Shown here: piece by piece, positions 23,015 to 41,864 of the stretch | Position numbering within the stretch: the stretch's first letter is position 1 | Layout of the letters: every line of letters begins with the position of its first letter | DNA from: Epiperipatus broadwayi | Taxonomy: Eukaryota > Onychophora > Udeonychophora > Euonychophora > Peripatidae | DNA: 64,000 bases | Direction: 5' to 3' | NCBI GenBank assembly: GCA_028023455.1 | Contig: JAQFVV010001065.1 | Location: 1-64,000 of the forward strand | The notes under the pieces: model-generated | What the model was told of the DNA's origin: nothing | Databases searched by the model: none | Seen by the model: the letters and a program-made list of their open reading frames with translations, nothing else | Program-made: the position numbers and the translations under genes

Positions 23015-25565
23015 GAAAATAATTGCGCACTGGATTTTATACTCTTTTGATTGGTTAACTAAACAGTGCTCTGCTATCTTATTTACATACCTAGCTAACA
23101 ATGCAGAATTAAAATTAAAAATGAATAATGATCTATCTAATATTTATTATTTATATTATTTAATTTCTAGTTAATTTTCATACTTTATTACATTTACCAA
23201 ACTCTTCAAAACAACTTTGAAAATCATATGTAATATTTATTATTACTTTTAGCTTTTTTAAAACATCGTTATTCTTTAAAACAAAACAAAAATCTAATTT
23301 TACTTATTACATTTGTTTTTAAAATAAATAAAAACACGACTTAATATTTTATACTAACTAATTGTATTTTTATCTTGTGGTAGTCCAATATAGTATTTTA
23401 AATCTTATAATAGAATTTTAAACAATTTGTACAACTTTACTAAAAAAAAAAAAAAACTTGCAAGCATGTGTGTACTGACATCTATATGTCACATGACTTA
23501 CAACCCAGATGAAATGCTTATAATTTAGCTGAAAACAAACTAAATAATTTAATTTACAAATATATATATATATTTAATAAAATAATAAATAATAACTTTT
23601 AAAATAATAGTTTGATATTATAAAACCAAATATTCATTTTCTACCACATTACTATTAATAAATAAATATTTTAAATTCAATTATTAAATACTACTTTTTA
23701 TTACTCAAATATATTATTTATTTAACTTCAAGTTATTACTTTTAAAATTTACTTTAAACATTTATTTATAAGACTTGTTAATGCAGGATTTATTATGGCC
23801 AGTTTTCCCAACCATACAATATTATAATTTATCTTTAATTGATTGTTATTTTTTAAATATTAACACAATATTATACAGCAAATATTCTTATTTGCTTTAA
23901 CTAGACTTTTAAAAAGATCGTCAGCACATTATATACATCATACCCCTAGAATAACTTTTAAATTTAATTTTTTTTCAGTAAATTGATATAAACATTTTTT
24001 TAACCTAAACAAAAGGGTACTATATATATATAATTCATGTAAGTTACAAATTTTAATAATTAAATAGATGTATATAATTTTTTTTTATCAAAATAGATAT
24101 AAAAATCAATACTGTAAAAACAGCAGAAAATCGTAGTGAAAAATAATGTTCATGCGTTGATTGAAAGAAGTAAAATATAATATGTGTATAACACTAAAAA
24201 ATAAAAGATCTAATGATTTATTGTCATATTCTGATAAAAAGCTTGAGCATCAGAAGTGGCAGGGCCAGACACAATCCATTGTCCCTGAACTCCAAAATTT
24301 GCTTCTCTATCAATGTTATCCCCCTCCCAAAAAAATCCTTTTGTTTATATAATCAAATTTTACTTACATAAATTCAAATATATTAATAAGTAAATTTGGT
24401 ATTATTTATCTTAAGTGTTTTTAATAAGAATTTCAAAATCACACAACACCTATTTGCAATAAGCAATAAAAGCAACTTTGTTCATAACAAAATAATGAAC
24501 AACCAAAAAAATTACAAATATGAAACTAATATAATTTGTAAAAAGTTCCAGTTGAAAAATAAATAAATTTAAATCTAAAACAATAATTAATTATAAGAGG
24601 AGATGATAAAAAAAAGTAACTGAGTAGACCAAACAATTATGGTGTTTCTTTCAGAATTATCAAAAAAGAGTAGCTATTCATAATGGAACATGTTTAGAGT
24701 GAAAAAGTTCAGTCCACAGGAGTGATGCTAAGAAAACATCATTTTGTAAAAGGACAAAATTGCATGGTTAAATATATGTATTTTTTTGTTTCGTTACCAC
24801 TTGTAATAAATTTAGATTGTTAAAAGTTTACTTGTTGGAAGATCATTTTTCACCAAAAACATTAATGCATGTTTGTTTAATTTCTATTAAATAAAGTTAT
24901 GGGTGGCAATTTTTTTAAATAAAAAATCTTCATAAATTTAGATGGTCGAAGTTTAATTCTCACAAGAAACATAAATGTGTGTTAATAGACGTTTATATCA
25001 TTTTCAGTTATAGAACATCATTTTTCAAAATAAATATTGCTGGATTAATACATATGTGAAATCTATACTATAGTAGATTAATGTTTTTAAGTATTTAGAA
25101 AGTTATCTAATGATGAAAATAGAAAAAAAGTTATTACAGTAAAATATTGCATTTACTCCAACTTGCTTTTAATAAGAATTGAAAAGTATATCTTTTGTAG
25201 CCCGTTAGTGTTTAAAAAAACGCTTATATTTTACATATAGATTTGGTCAATTAGAAATTAAATAAAATCAAAAGCTTTTAAGATGAAGAATGAAAAGAGA
25301 ATGAATAAATTAAGTTGAAATATAAAGTTGAATAAATAACAAATTGATGTATTAAGCCAAGTATGAAATATGGCTTAGCATGCATTTAGAAGTAGAAGAA
25401 TTATCAATGATATGTTGGATTTGTTGAAATATAAAAAAAAAAGAAAAAAAAATCAATTGATAGTTTTTTAAAAAATAAATAAGTATTTAAAAAAAACCAA
25501 AGGCAAACGTTTAGATAGTATTAAATTATCTTTTGATAGATAATTATAAAAAAGGAAGGTTTTTA
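23015..25565. other. AT-rich DNA, nothing recognised
   Basis: Only A and T runs and a short (TA)n near 23560. No supported gene. Confidence 0.4.
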
Positions 25566-25940
25566 ATAAATGTGTTTTACCAGTTCTTACTTATGGATAT
25601 GAGACTTGGACACTTATAGAAGAGCAATACAGAGACTTCAGACCATTCAAAAAAGTATGGAGAGATGCATGTTGGGAATAACAAGAAAAGATTGAAAATG
25701 CATTGTATGGATAAGAGAACAAACAGGTGTTACTGATCTCATTGAAAAAATTAAAATAGTGAAGTGGAGTTGGGCTGAACATATTACTAGAAGAAATGAT
25801 AATAAATGCACAATTGAAATCTTAAACTGTATTCCAAGAGATTGTAAAAGACCTAGAAAGAGACCTTCATCCTGCAGTGTATTGTTAATGGTTGTTGGTG
25901 ATGATGATGTAATATATGAAACCCAGTTTAGACTTTTAAA
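25566..25940 (+). pseudogene. RTE-type LINE 3' fragment (degenerate, internally deleted)
   Basis: The C-terminal part of an RTE-type non-LTR retrotransposon ORF. It reads CVLPVLTYGYETWTL in one frame, then IQRLQTIQKSMERCMLGITR in another, then REQTGVTDLIEKIK and VKWSWAEHITRRNDNK, segments typical of the end of such ORFs. A frameshift lies near 25625 and a stop near 25695. Compared with the related copy at 41613, about 97 bases are missing; the deletion joins two AGACC words near 25858. A short GAT repeat follows, as in RTE 3' tails. Confidence 0.75.
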
Positions 25941-25999
25941 AAACATGGAAAAGCATATTATTAAAGTGGAAAGATTACTGTTGAGAAATATATAAAAAA

Positions 26000-27735
26000 T
26001 TAATAACTCTCATTAATCTTGGAAATAATTTACAGTCAATATGTTTATGTCAGTGCACTGAGACAAAAAAGATTGAAAAAGAGATAGTAAGAAATCAAAA
26101 AGTATTTGTAAGGTTAAATAGTTTTTAGATGATAGTATTATCTTTTTCTTTAATATTTAGTTAAATGAATTGCTAAATAATTATTCTAGATAGAATTAGA
26201 TTTGGGAAGGTCAGGATAGGAAAGTTCAATGCAACCATTGTGAGGCCAATAAATACAGTTCTCCTGGAATCAAATTGATTATACTGCCATTCATTTACAT
26301 ATTTTGTTATTATTTTAAAATTAAAAAAAAATCATATATATTTTATTGAGGTATTTCAATTTCAAAAAAAATAATATCTAAAAATGACAAAATATTTCAA
26401 AATACAGTAACATCAAAAAGTTTTAAACAAACTTTGACAAGTTTGATAACTTTCACTTATTGTTATCAGATTTGCAAGTTTACTTTGAGAAAATCTTTAG
26501 AATGTCTAAAAACTTGATTTTTTTTGCAAGGTTTATTGAGATTCATTTTTATTTCAGCACAATAAATGTGTAATAATTATTAAGAATCAAAATCATACAT
26601 GATTATATAATTATTTTATATATATATTTGTTTTATTTTTAAACATAGAAGATAATAAAATATTAATATAGCAACTTGTGGGGTTCTGTTAAACATGCCC
26701 TTTGAATTGATTATTAATATGATATTATTGACACTTTGTTAGATGATATTACTATATCATAAAAATTAAAGCATAATTTGCTAAATTTATCAGATATTGA
26801 TATTTATTCATTCACATTTTAAACACAAATGTCAATAAAAGAAAAAGTTCATTTCCTCCTGACTATTAGATGATAAAAAGACCTCTGTTTTTATTACAAT
26901 TATATTTTTTCAATGTTTGCAAAGTTAAAATATGTTTTTTTTTATAATTTATTTCATTTGTGAACATAAATTTCTACCCAATAAGGTCCAATTTATTTTA
27001 TTCTGCTAAACAGATTAATACTAAAATCAAATATTGAAAGCTTACAAAATTCAATCACCAGGTAGAATAATTAAATCTGTCATACTACCTAAAAGATAAA
27101 TGCAATAGTTTTTTTTAAAAAATAATTTTGGAAAAAAGATTTATAAGCTGGAAAATTCTTTAAAATGATGGTAATAGTTTTTATTTTACCAATGCTAACA
27201 TCAGCACTCTTGAAATTGTGCTAAATTTGCAGCTATTTAACATAATATTATTACTGGCAATTCACCTGTTCATTTAAACTCTAGTACTGTATTAGTTGAA
27301 ATAAAATACAATTAAACACTAACAGTTTAATAAAACATATTAAAGATAGATCATGATTAATAACTTTTACAAACACTATAAATTTTAAGCAAACTTGTTA
27401 ATATTAACTAAGTTTTTCTACTAACAATTTTATGATAATGTATATGATTAAAAAGTTAAGAAACTCATTAATTTCAGTATGCAATATCTATACTTCACTA
27501 ACAATTTGTGAATATTAAATAGAATTATTTATTTAATTTCAGAATAAAATCAACTTTACAATAAACAATTCTTGCAGATATATGCAATAGGTAAATAAAT
27601 AAACAAACAACTTATAATATATAACTATGAAACATTTTTTAAACAAATACAATAGCTGATTAAATAAATATTTAAATTGGAATGATAGATTACCACTATC
27701 TGTTATAGTTTTTCATTTGACCAATGTTTAAATAT
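26000..27735. other. AT-rich DNA, nothing recognised
   Basis: No coding or RNA feature is supported. The block at about 26190-26290 is somewhat less AT-rich but matches nothing I recognise. Confidence 0.35.
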
Positions 27736-27736
27736 T

Positions 27737-30408
<2,672 letters not shown>

Positions 30409-32714
30409 TAGCATATAAACAAAATGACATATAATACTAATAATAATAATAATAAAAAATAAATAAATGACGTATTATATTAATGAAATAAATGAAGAAT
30501 AAATATCAGTATTACAGACAGTCTCTCTAAATTTCTCTTTTCTTCCACAGTTCATTAATTAATTACTATATTTGATTCATCTTTCTTGAGATAGCTATCA
30601 ATTGCACCTCAGACAGTTATTTTAATTAAAAACGCACAGACAGTCATTTGAATCAAGATAGATATAAAACGTAGATAGTTAGTTACTTTAAAATTTGTAG
30701 ATATTTAAATCAGAATGTAGATACATTATAGTTAATAAATTTAAAAGTTCTGTTGTTACCTTCCACTTGATGATTCTTCCGGAGATTGAATTCACTTTGT
30801 TCTTCTTTCTTCTTTTCTGTGATTGTAGATATTTAAAGGTTCAAATTATGGCAATATGCAGCTTTTGATTACTAACATGAATAAACTTTATTTTCAAAAT
30901 CTTATAACAGAAGATTGTTGTAATTCTTTAAACGAATCTTAAATAGCCATATAAATGGAATTGATCTTTTAATTTGATAGAAGAAATTTGACCATTTTCT
31001 CCTTATAGGAGATTTTATAAGTAAATTGGATAAAATTTGAGCAGACAATAACTTATCAAAAGTTGACCTCTTCATGATTAATCTTGAGAAGACAGAGATA
31101 TGCACCATGATTCTTGAATTAGAACTTCATATTTGGGTCTACGATACAATTTGATTTCATTATTAAAATTGTATAGAAAATTTAAAAAAACTTACAAAAT
31201 ATATACTTTTAGATATTAATTTTTTATTTATAGTTAGCTAGCTTAGTTTCAATCAGCAAAAGTTTCTTTTTTTTTCCCTTCTCCTTTGTTCTTTTAGTTT
31301 TTATAGTTTAAAAGAAAAAAGAAAGTCTGTTACCCCCTCCCCCAGTGATTTCTTCCCAAGTCTAGTCATAAAACAATTTCCATTCAGAGCCATTACTCTC
31401 ACCAAGGTGTTATCCTTCCTAATCGTTTCTCTTTGATCTTAAACCAGATCTTTTTAATTAACATGTCTCTGGTCAATTTATGAAATTTAGTTTTAAAGAC
31501 GGTATAATTAAAACATAAGCTTGCTAACACTTGTTTTGGTCAAACAAAGACGACAGTCATTCCATCTAAATAATTTCTTATTTAGATTTACATTTTTAAT
31601 AATTTAAAGAAAAAATTATTTCAGTTTCTTTAAAGGAAAGAGAAAAAATCAACCCATATGTCTGCATTACACACACACATACACTGTACAGACTATCAAA
31701 CATAAAACTGATTGTTTAGATTATGAGAACAAAATATCTCTCACAATTGCTTATAATTTCAAGCATATAAATTTATAATTTTTAGATAATCATAACCATA
31801 AATATCTACCACAATCTCCTATAACTGTAAACTTATTCTCTGTTAACTAAAGCTACTGACAAAATGATTCACTCTTACTTCTCAGCAACTCTTTAGTAAT
31901 ACCTTGCAGACAAACACACAAACTGTCTCTATATCTGTTACTTGTAATCTATATAGCCATTACTTTCTCAAGCCAAAACTTTAACTTTTCTTTATCTAAA
32001 AAAAAAAAAAATTTTCCATCATTACTTAAGTTTATCATATTTGGTTTAGATGGAATAAACCAAAGGGTTATAATATATAACTTTTAAAATTTTACTTTCC
32101 TATTTATTTAAAAGTACTTCATCATTTCTGATTAAATGAGTTATTGCATAGATTTAAATCAATACTTAGTGTAAGATTTCTTAAATGCTAAAAGTAGAAT
32201 GATTATTTCTACCTTATTACAGGATTGGATTTGATGTTATAGAAGTGTTTATAAAAATCATAAATATACTTTCCATTTTAGGTTAAAAAAGTTTAATTTT
32301 AAAGAGGTTTTAAATTATTAATAATTATTTTTGTTTTGTAAATTCAAAATAATACGTTTATTGATAAGAGGTGTAGAACATCTCAGCTTGTTCATATTTT
32401 AATCCTATTGGTTTAAAATCTTAAAGTAAGATAAAAAGTAGTTCCTGTGCTTTTCATCTATTAATTTGGACTTTCTAATCCAAATAGTGCTGTCGCATAA
32501 ATGCAAAGATTAATTTAGCATGATATTTGTTTTTTTAATATATTATAACATTATGCATATTTGTGTAATGATATTAATAGAAAGTAATTATTTTTATTAT
32601 CAAAAGATGAACATAAGTATAAATAAAATATAAAAAGATTAGACAATGAATGTAATGTATTGTTTTAAAAATTTTTCTTAGTCATTTATTAGAGTAGAGA
32701 TTATCAGCTTACTT
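30409..32714. other. AT-rich DNA, nothing recognised
   Basis: No coding, RNA or repeat feature is supported apart from short homopolymers. Confidence 0.35.
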
Positions 32715-33530
32715 AGTAATATTTCTGTTGTATAATTTTCACTACACCACTCACAAGCAAGGTAGGAACTGTTTTCTATCTGATTTTAACATCTTGTCAA
32801 GGGTGTAATAATAAACATATGACAAAGTTATGTGAAAAAGATGTGTGATCCAAGGTGCATATTTTATGCTGAACCAGTACTCATTAGTTGCCCCAGATCA
32901 TAATCTCTTACATATATCTTTATTATTGTTCAAGAATATATAGATAGTCAATTACTATAGTTTGATTGATAACTGTCAAAATTATTGCTCTCACAACTTT
33001 GGCCCAAGCTATTTCATGGAAGTATATTAATAATTTTCACTAGTCATTTATTAGACTAGAGATTATCCACATAATGAATAATATTTCTGTAGTGATAGAA
33101 ACCAGACCCTACCTTTTGAGAGAGTGGTGTAGTGAAAATTACACTACCAAAATATTATTATTATTAACCAGTTAATATTTAGTCTAATGAATGTTTAATA
33201 AAAAATAGTAATCTACTTATATCAAGTTGTTTGAATCAAAGTTGTGAGGATGGTAAGTTTGATACATACCAATTATACTGTAGTAATTGGATCTATATAT
33301 AGTGAAAATGATAAAGATATGTATACAAGATTGTGATCTGGGGTAACTGATGAGAGAGCTAGTTTAGCATGAAATGTGTATCTTAGGAATTACACATTAT
33401 CTTCACATGTCTTTAATATGTTTATAATCATATCCCTATACAAATTGTTAAAAACAGATAAAAAACAGTATCTATCTTGTGTGAAAGTGGTGTAGTAAAA
33501 CTTATACTACAGAAATATAATTAATTGAGT
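32715..33530. mobile_element. Long inverted repeat (foldback-like) element
   Basis: The left arm (about 32715-33068) and right arm (about 33161-33530) are diverged reverse complements. Shared words include TTTTCACTACACCACT at the outer ends, GATCATAATCTC/GATCACAATCTT, and CTCACAACTTTG towards the middle. The spacer holds another partial hairpin ending in the same ACTACACCACTCTC word. Related fragments occur at 43757-43880 and about 60403-60460. No coding potential is seen; it looks like a non-autonomous foldback element, family unknown. Confidence 0.65.
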
Positions 33531-36289
33531 AATATACTATAGTCTCTCTATATTTCAATATATTTTATTATTACTTATGGATGTCAGTATCTATGTTATA
33601 GTTTGAAAATAGATTTCATAGCTATGGGGCCAATGCAATATAATAAAAAAATTGTTTATTTCACAGTGAGATAGATGTTCAAAGAATGTTACAAATAGAA
33701 AACTAAACTTTTATTTTCAACTTATAATTTATTTTAAGCATATTAAAAGATATAATTTTTTAATTACTTTACAGTGATCAGAAGATTGAATACAAAAACA
33801 AGTTAAATATTATCCTTAAAAAATTGAATGAATTCATTTACATATAAATCAAATTATTTTTGTGATGTATAAAGTTTCATGTAGAAACTATTGCGTTATA
33901 GTGTCAAGAATTTAGTGCTAATTCTAGTTTATCTAATTAAATCTACTTTTTTCCATTTTATTGAACTTTATATATATTTTTTATATCTTATATTTTACAT
34001 TTTTTATATCTCAGATTTATTCTATCTGTTTGATAAGAACTATCAATAATTAACTTATTGATTATTCTTTAATATATATTGTAACCCTCACTTTCGATTG
34101 TTCCACAAATGTGATACATTTTACGATCTATTATACTAGCTCAACACTAAACAATCAAATATAATAATGATAAGGTATGAGACCCTCTATCTAGTTTGCA
34201 ACTTATAATATATAGAAACATAAGATAGACTTCAATGATGACTATAACATAGAAGTTTTAGCATTGAAAAGCATATAAAATATACTCCACAATGGCATTG
34301 CTATTGTAGAAATTCTCCAGCTACTTTCCTACTATAATCATTAGGAAAATCCTTACAATAAACAATGACTAACATAATATTTCATTTGAAATGAATACTC
34401 AACTATTTTTCTATAATTTAAAAAGCTATGATATTAAAAACACAAACTAAATGAAATTAAAATAATTAACGCTATCCTATGGATATCTCAAGAATCGTGA
34501 TTATTCTGTTCTACAATATAATATAACAATCGTATTGATAATTAAATAATTAAATCGAAAAAAAGATTTTGTTGGGATTCAACTATTTAAATAAAAATCA
34601 TACTTACACTTAACATTACAAATATTGATTAACGTCTTATTTTAAAATTAACCAACTATATAATTTTTTTAAACTACAATAAGAATACATTAAGATTAAC
34701 GGTCGCAATTTACTTCCTACTTTCACTAAATAATTTGATTTGCTTTCTCAAGATTTATTCTTATCCTTATACAAATAACAATCACCATCAAATAATCATT
34801 ATATTATAATTAAAAGCTTTATCATCCAATCATTATCTCCTAAATCTAACTCAATTAAATACCTTTCTTAATTAATTTGCATTTACCCATTGTAATTGTA
34901 TCTTTCAGAATTACAATCATTATAATATATTTTATCAGTAACTTGTACTTTGTAATAATATAATCTTTCTAAATTTGTTCTGTAAAATAAATTTCGAAAC
35001 TGGATTTCAAAATAAGTCTGCGATTCTTAAAACATAATATTAATTTCTGTTATTAACTCTCCATTTATAATAATACTTAATTGCACTTTTGAAATAAGTG
35101 TTTAAAATTCTTTTTATATTTACTAAAAATATGAAGTACTTCAAATTCCCTTTAATATAATTATAATTTAAAAGTATTTAATAATTAATGTATCAATTAT
35201 AAATTCTTAAATATAACTCTTTAAATACAATATGTAATAAATATATGTTATGTATAACTTTATGTGGATTATGTGCTTTATGGATATGACCTTATGACGA
35301 AAATGATTCTCAATTGCAATAAAATTACTAGTACAAACTTTAAATTAAAATACTCATTTATTTTACAATAATAATATTTACTAACAAACAGCTATAAACA
35401 CTTATATTTCATAATTAATTAACAAAATAATTATTTAAATATTGATAAGTTTACAATAAAATTATTTACATTAATAACAGATAAAATGATAATTATTCCA
35501 TACATTCTAACCTTCACCTTATATCTACTATTTAATTCAATAAAACAAATTCATTATTATTACCATTATATATGACTTTTTAATATTACTACAGTTTTAT
35601 CATCCATGAGTTATTTTGTGGGGTTATCTACTTGGTTTTCTTTCCATGGTTACCTTATATTTTATAACTCCAAATATTTCAATAAAGTTATAATATTTTT
35701 ATTTTAATTCATACTTAAAATTTGTATGAAAATATGACACTACAATATTACTAACAAAATGAGTGTTGTTGTGGTAATGTTAAAAACAATATAAATAAGT
35801 ATTTAAAATAAATAATGAAATTGAGGATTCTTCTTCATACACTATCATTCATTTTATGCATTCATCTTGCTATCTCTCATATATATTTTTCATATTACTT
35901 TGATCTCATATATCATTATTTAAGCAAAAATTTATTCAGATTTTAATTGAATACAAAGTATTTGTTTTGTGTATGGTCTTACAACTTTGATGCCAATCTG
36001 ACAAAACATATGAAGAAAAAATTATAACATTTTTAAAAATATCTAGTGAACTTTTGATGCTTTTTATATTCTTATTTTACAGAAAACTTTACAGATAAGA
36101 AACTGATTTTATTTAAATACTATATCAAAATATAGGAATGGAGATCTCCTTTCTTCATGAGGTGTCATACTTTGGAAGGTAATCATTTTTCCTAATGATC
36201 TTATCTCAATATATCTTGTCTTATATATCAAGCTCTCATGGTATATACAACACTCATGTTTCAGTGGAAAATCCTCTTATCTTCTAATT
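33531..36289. other. AT-rich DNA with an LTR-like terminus at 34078
   Basis: TTGTAACCCTCACTTTC at 34078, after a short AT run, matches the terminus at 19121. On the minus strand AATAAA lies near 35365. The far end was not found; GGTTACAATATATAT near 40927 is a possible partner but far away. No gene is recognised. Confidence 0.3.
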
Positions 36290-37367
36290 ATACAATTTAC
36301 AGCTTTCTTAAACACTTCATCAATACTCTTTATTTATATCAAACTAACAGTTTTGACTGTCCTGCAGTCATCATCAGAGCTCTTCACACTCAAATACTGC
36401 TTTTTTATAATCTTCATCTCCAGTGTTTTCACTTCTTATGGAAATAATATAATTTTCTACTTCTTCCTTTTTCTATGTATTGATTTCTACTTTAACATAT
36501 ATCATTTACATCTTTCTTAACCACTTTATCAATACTCTTTATTTATATCAAACTAACAGTTTTAACAGTCCTGCAGTCATCATCAGAGCTATTCAAACTC
36601 AAATATTGCTTCTTTATAATCTTTATCTCCAGTGTTTTCACTTCTTATGAAAATAATATAATTTTCTACTTTTTCATTTTCCTATGTATTGATTTCTACT
36701 TTAACATATCATATCATTTACACCTTTTTAAGCACTTTATCAGCACTTTTTGTTTATGGCAAACTAACGGTTTTGACTGTCCTGCAGTCACCATCAGAGC
36801 TGTTCACACTCAAATACTGTTTCTATATAAACTTTATCTTCAGTGTTAGTTTGATATAAATAAAGAGTATTGTATTTAAGAAAGGTGTAAATGGTATGAT
36901 ATGTTAAACTAGAAATCAATACATAGGAAAAGGAAGAAATAAAAAATTGTATTACTTCCATAATAAGTGAAAACACTGAAGATTATAAAGAAGCAGTATT
37001 TGAGTGTGAGTAGTTTTTATAATGACTTCAGGACAGTTGAAACTGTTAGTTTAATATAAATAAAGAGTATTGATAAAGTGTTTAAGACAGTGTAAATGAT
37101 ATATGTTAAAGTAGAAATCAATACATATGAAAAGAAAGAAGAAGTAGAAAATTATATTACTTCCATAAGAAGTGAAAATACTGAAGGTAAAGATTTTGAA
37201 AAGCAGCATTTGAATGTGAAGCACTCTGATGATGACTGTAGGACAGTCAAAACTGTTAGTTTGATATAAATAAAGAGTATTGATAAAGTGTTTAAGAAAA
37301 ATGTAAATGGTATGATATGTTAAAATAGAAATCAATACATAGGAAAAGGAAGAAGTAGAAAATTATA
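36290..37367. repeat. Inverted tandem array of ~210-bp units
   Basis: Three plus-oriented units have their TTAA.CAC word at 36308, 36517 and 36728. Then, from about 36847, three minus-oriented units start at 36847, 37048 and 37256, the last one partial. Each unit holds AATACTCTTTATTTATATCA, TTTTGACTGTCCTGCAGTC and CCTATGTATTGATTTCTAC or its complement. Orientation flips inside one unit at about 36841-36860, making a large palindrome. Apparent open frames here are by-products of the repeat. Confidence 0.85.
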
Positions 37368-39565
<2,198 letters not shown>

Positions 39566-39959
39566 ATTATTATTAAAATAATTGTTTATTATCTTATAAT
39601 AAATAATTGTTCATTTTTTTATTTACTAAAATTCTATATAAATTAGTACATTTATCTTTTAACCTTTTCTTTGTCAAATATTCCAGTTGGCTGAGTAAGG
39701 TAAAACTCTAAACTTTTGATTGTCTATTACAGAATCAGCAGCAAAAATATATTCATCTTTTAATATATTTCTTTTAGTTTTCTTTGTAAAAAGTATATTA
39801 CTAATTTGTCAGATTATGAAAGTGAATGAAAGTTTTTTCAAAAATAAATTTGTATTTATAATTATAAAAACATTCAATAGAGGAAGATCTAAAAAGAAAG
39901 TTCATAACAAATTCAGAAAGTGCTGCAGACATCATGGACTTCTTTTCAATTTACATTCA

Positions 39960-40325
39960 TGTAAAAGTAAAGAATTTTTTTTACTAAAATCTTAATGTTT
40001 TTAGCATATTTTATCTAAATAATTTATAATATGTAAAAAAATAAAAACAAAATACTCTAAAACATTTATTTTGTTTGAAAATCAAATAAAGAGCTTGGTT
40101 CGATGAAAATGGCTGACAAGTGTCAAAATTGTTGTTAGCACTGTTTTTTTTTTTTCAATATTTGTGTAAAAATAAAGAATTTTTCACTAAAATCTTACTA
40201 TTTTTCTAAAATAATTATATTTTCAGCATATTTTATCAAAATAATTTATAATATGTAAAAAAATACTTAAAAAAAACACTCCAAAACATTCATTTTTATT
40301 TTGAAAATCAAAACAAAGAAGTTGG
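39960..40325. repeat. Tandem duplication, period about 205 bp
   Basis: TGTAAAAGTAAAG at 39960 and TGTAAAAATAAAG at 40165 start two related copies. Both continue through AGCATATTTTATC, AATTTATAATATGTAAAAAA and GAAAATCAAA. Confidence 0.75.
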
Positions 40326-41600
40326 AACAGTGAAAGTTATTTACAGATGCTCTTCTTTTGTTGGAAATGAGAACCAACTAATCAGCATCTAGGAAATCCT
40401 GCCTTCTCCCATTGTTGTAGCTTCTAGAATCAATATTATTGATTTTTTTACTTGTAAAATAATTCTAGAGAGTGCAGTATCTTATGGAACTTTTTAAGCT
40501 TTAAAATAAGCATAAAAACATTACAGTAACATAAAAATATGAGTCACTTAAAACTGTAACCACATCCATGTGTTTTTTTTTCTAAGAAGGGGTTAAAGGA
40601 TCACTGTAATGAAAATAAACTATGGTTAAATATATTATCATTGGAACTTTTACTAAATCTAATAAATCTATATAAGTAAATATATTTGTATGGATTGAAA
40701 TCTATTATATTAAAATTATATAATGGTTTATAGTATAAATAATTATAAATAAAGAATGGGTAATACATATCTCTTCATAATTCTATCTTTAAACTTCATG
40801 TATTAAGTTATTTATGCATGTTATATCAAAATTTATAGCATTAAAATTATCTGAATTTGAAATTTAAAATTTTGAGCTATAATATACATTTTGTATTCCA
40901 ATTTTCCTTTGAATAATCAATCAAAAGGTTACAATATATATGATTTGTTAGATGTACTATTTTTAATTTACAATATTAAATAACAATAATTTCTTGTAAT
41001 AATATTTATGAGTATTTAGATAAATTTAAGAAATTAAATTGATCATCATTATCAGTTTCTAAAGTTTGTCATTGCTGCCATATTGTTCTATTTTCAGTAA
41101 TTTGTTTCATATCTGCAACTTAATTAGTATTTCTGAAATTCTTTTTATTTTATGCTAAAAACATTCAAATACAGAGGGAGATTGATATAGCAAAATAAAT
41201 CACACAACTAATAAAAATTGATGGTTTTGGGAGTAAAAATTTAAGAAAATGTAATCTCTGTTAAATTAACAATTTTTTTAGCACATAATATTTTTAATCA
41301 TCAAATACAAAAATACACTGGTTGTGGACACTGTTTTGATAGTATAAAGAACAGCAGAAACATGGCAATTAAAAAGTATTTCAAATTAAAATGTATCAAG
41401 TTAAAAAAGTATGATTTATTTAAAATTTTAAAATATTTTATAACTATTTGAAGTAAATAATAGGTGAATGCTTTGTTTCTCAGGATGTTATGTGAGTTTC
41501 AAGAAGTTAGAGTTGTTAAGTTAAATTACACAAATCAGTACATACAGTAGAAATATGTTATCAACAAAAAGCAAATGAATTGTTGTAAACTATAAAAAGC
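40326..41600. other. AT-rich DNA, nothing recognised
   Basis: No supported coding or RNA feature. GGTTACAATATATAT near 40927 resembles an LTR-type terminus but stands alone. Confidence 0.35.
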
Positions 41601-41862
41601 CTCTATAAAAGACTGAAGTGGAGTTGGGCTGAACATATTGCTAGAAGAAATGATAATAGATGGACAATTGAAATCTTAAACTGGATTCCAAGAGATTGTA
41701 AAAGACCCAGGAATAGACCACATATGAGATGGATGAATGAAATAAGAAAGTGTGCAGGATTGATATGGAGAAGAGAAGTTAAAGATGAGAGAAGATGGAT
41801 TGAACTTGGAGAGACCTTCATCCTGAAGTGGATTGATAATGTTTGATGATGATGATGATGAA
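41601..41862 (+). pseudogene. RTE-type LINE 3' end, 5'-truncated
   Basis: From 41613 a 77-codon frame runs to TGA at 41844-41846. It reads LKWSWAEHIARRNDNRW, ILNWIPRDCKRPRNRP, RWMNEIRKCAG and ETFILKWIDNV, the tryptophan-rich C-terminus of RTE-type LINE polyproteins downstream of the reverse transcriptase. A (GAT)n tail follows the stop, the usual RTE 3' end. Sequence before about 41600 does not continue the ORF, so the copy is 5'-truncated, typical of LINE insertion. It is better preserved than the related fragment at 25566. Confidence 0.85.
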
Positions 41863-41864
41863 GG

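Noticed and set aside
36238-37335. Several 60-94-codon frames
   Set aside because: All lie in the inverted tandem array and repeat each other; no domain.
39720-39995. 91-codon plus-strand frame
   Set aside because: Overlaps the start of a non-coding tandem duplication and has biased AT-rich codons; no recognisable domain.
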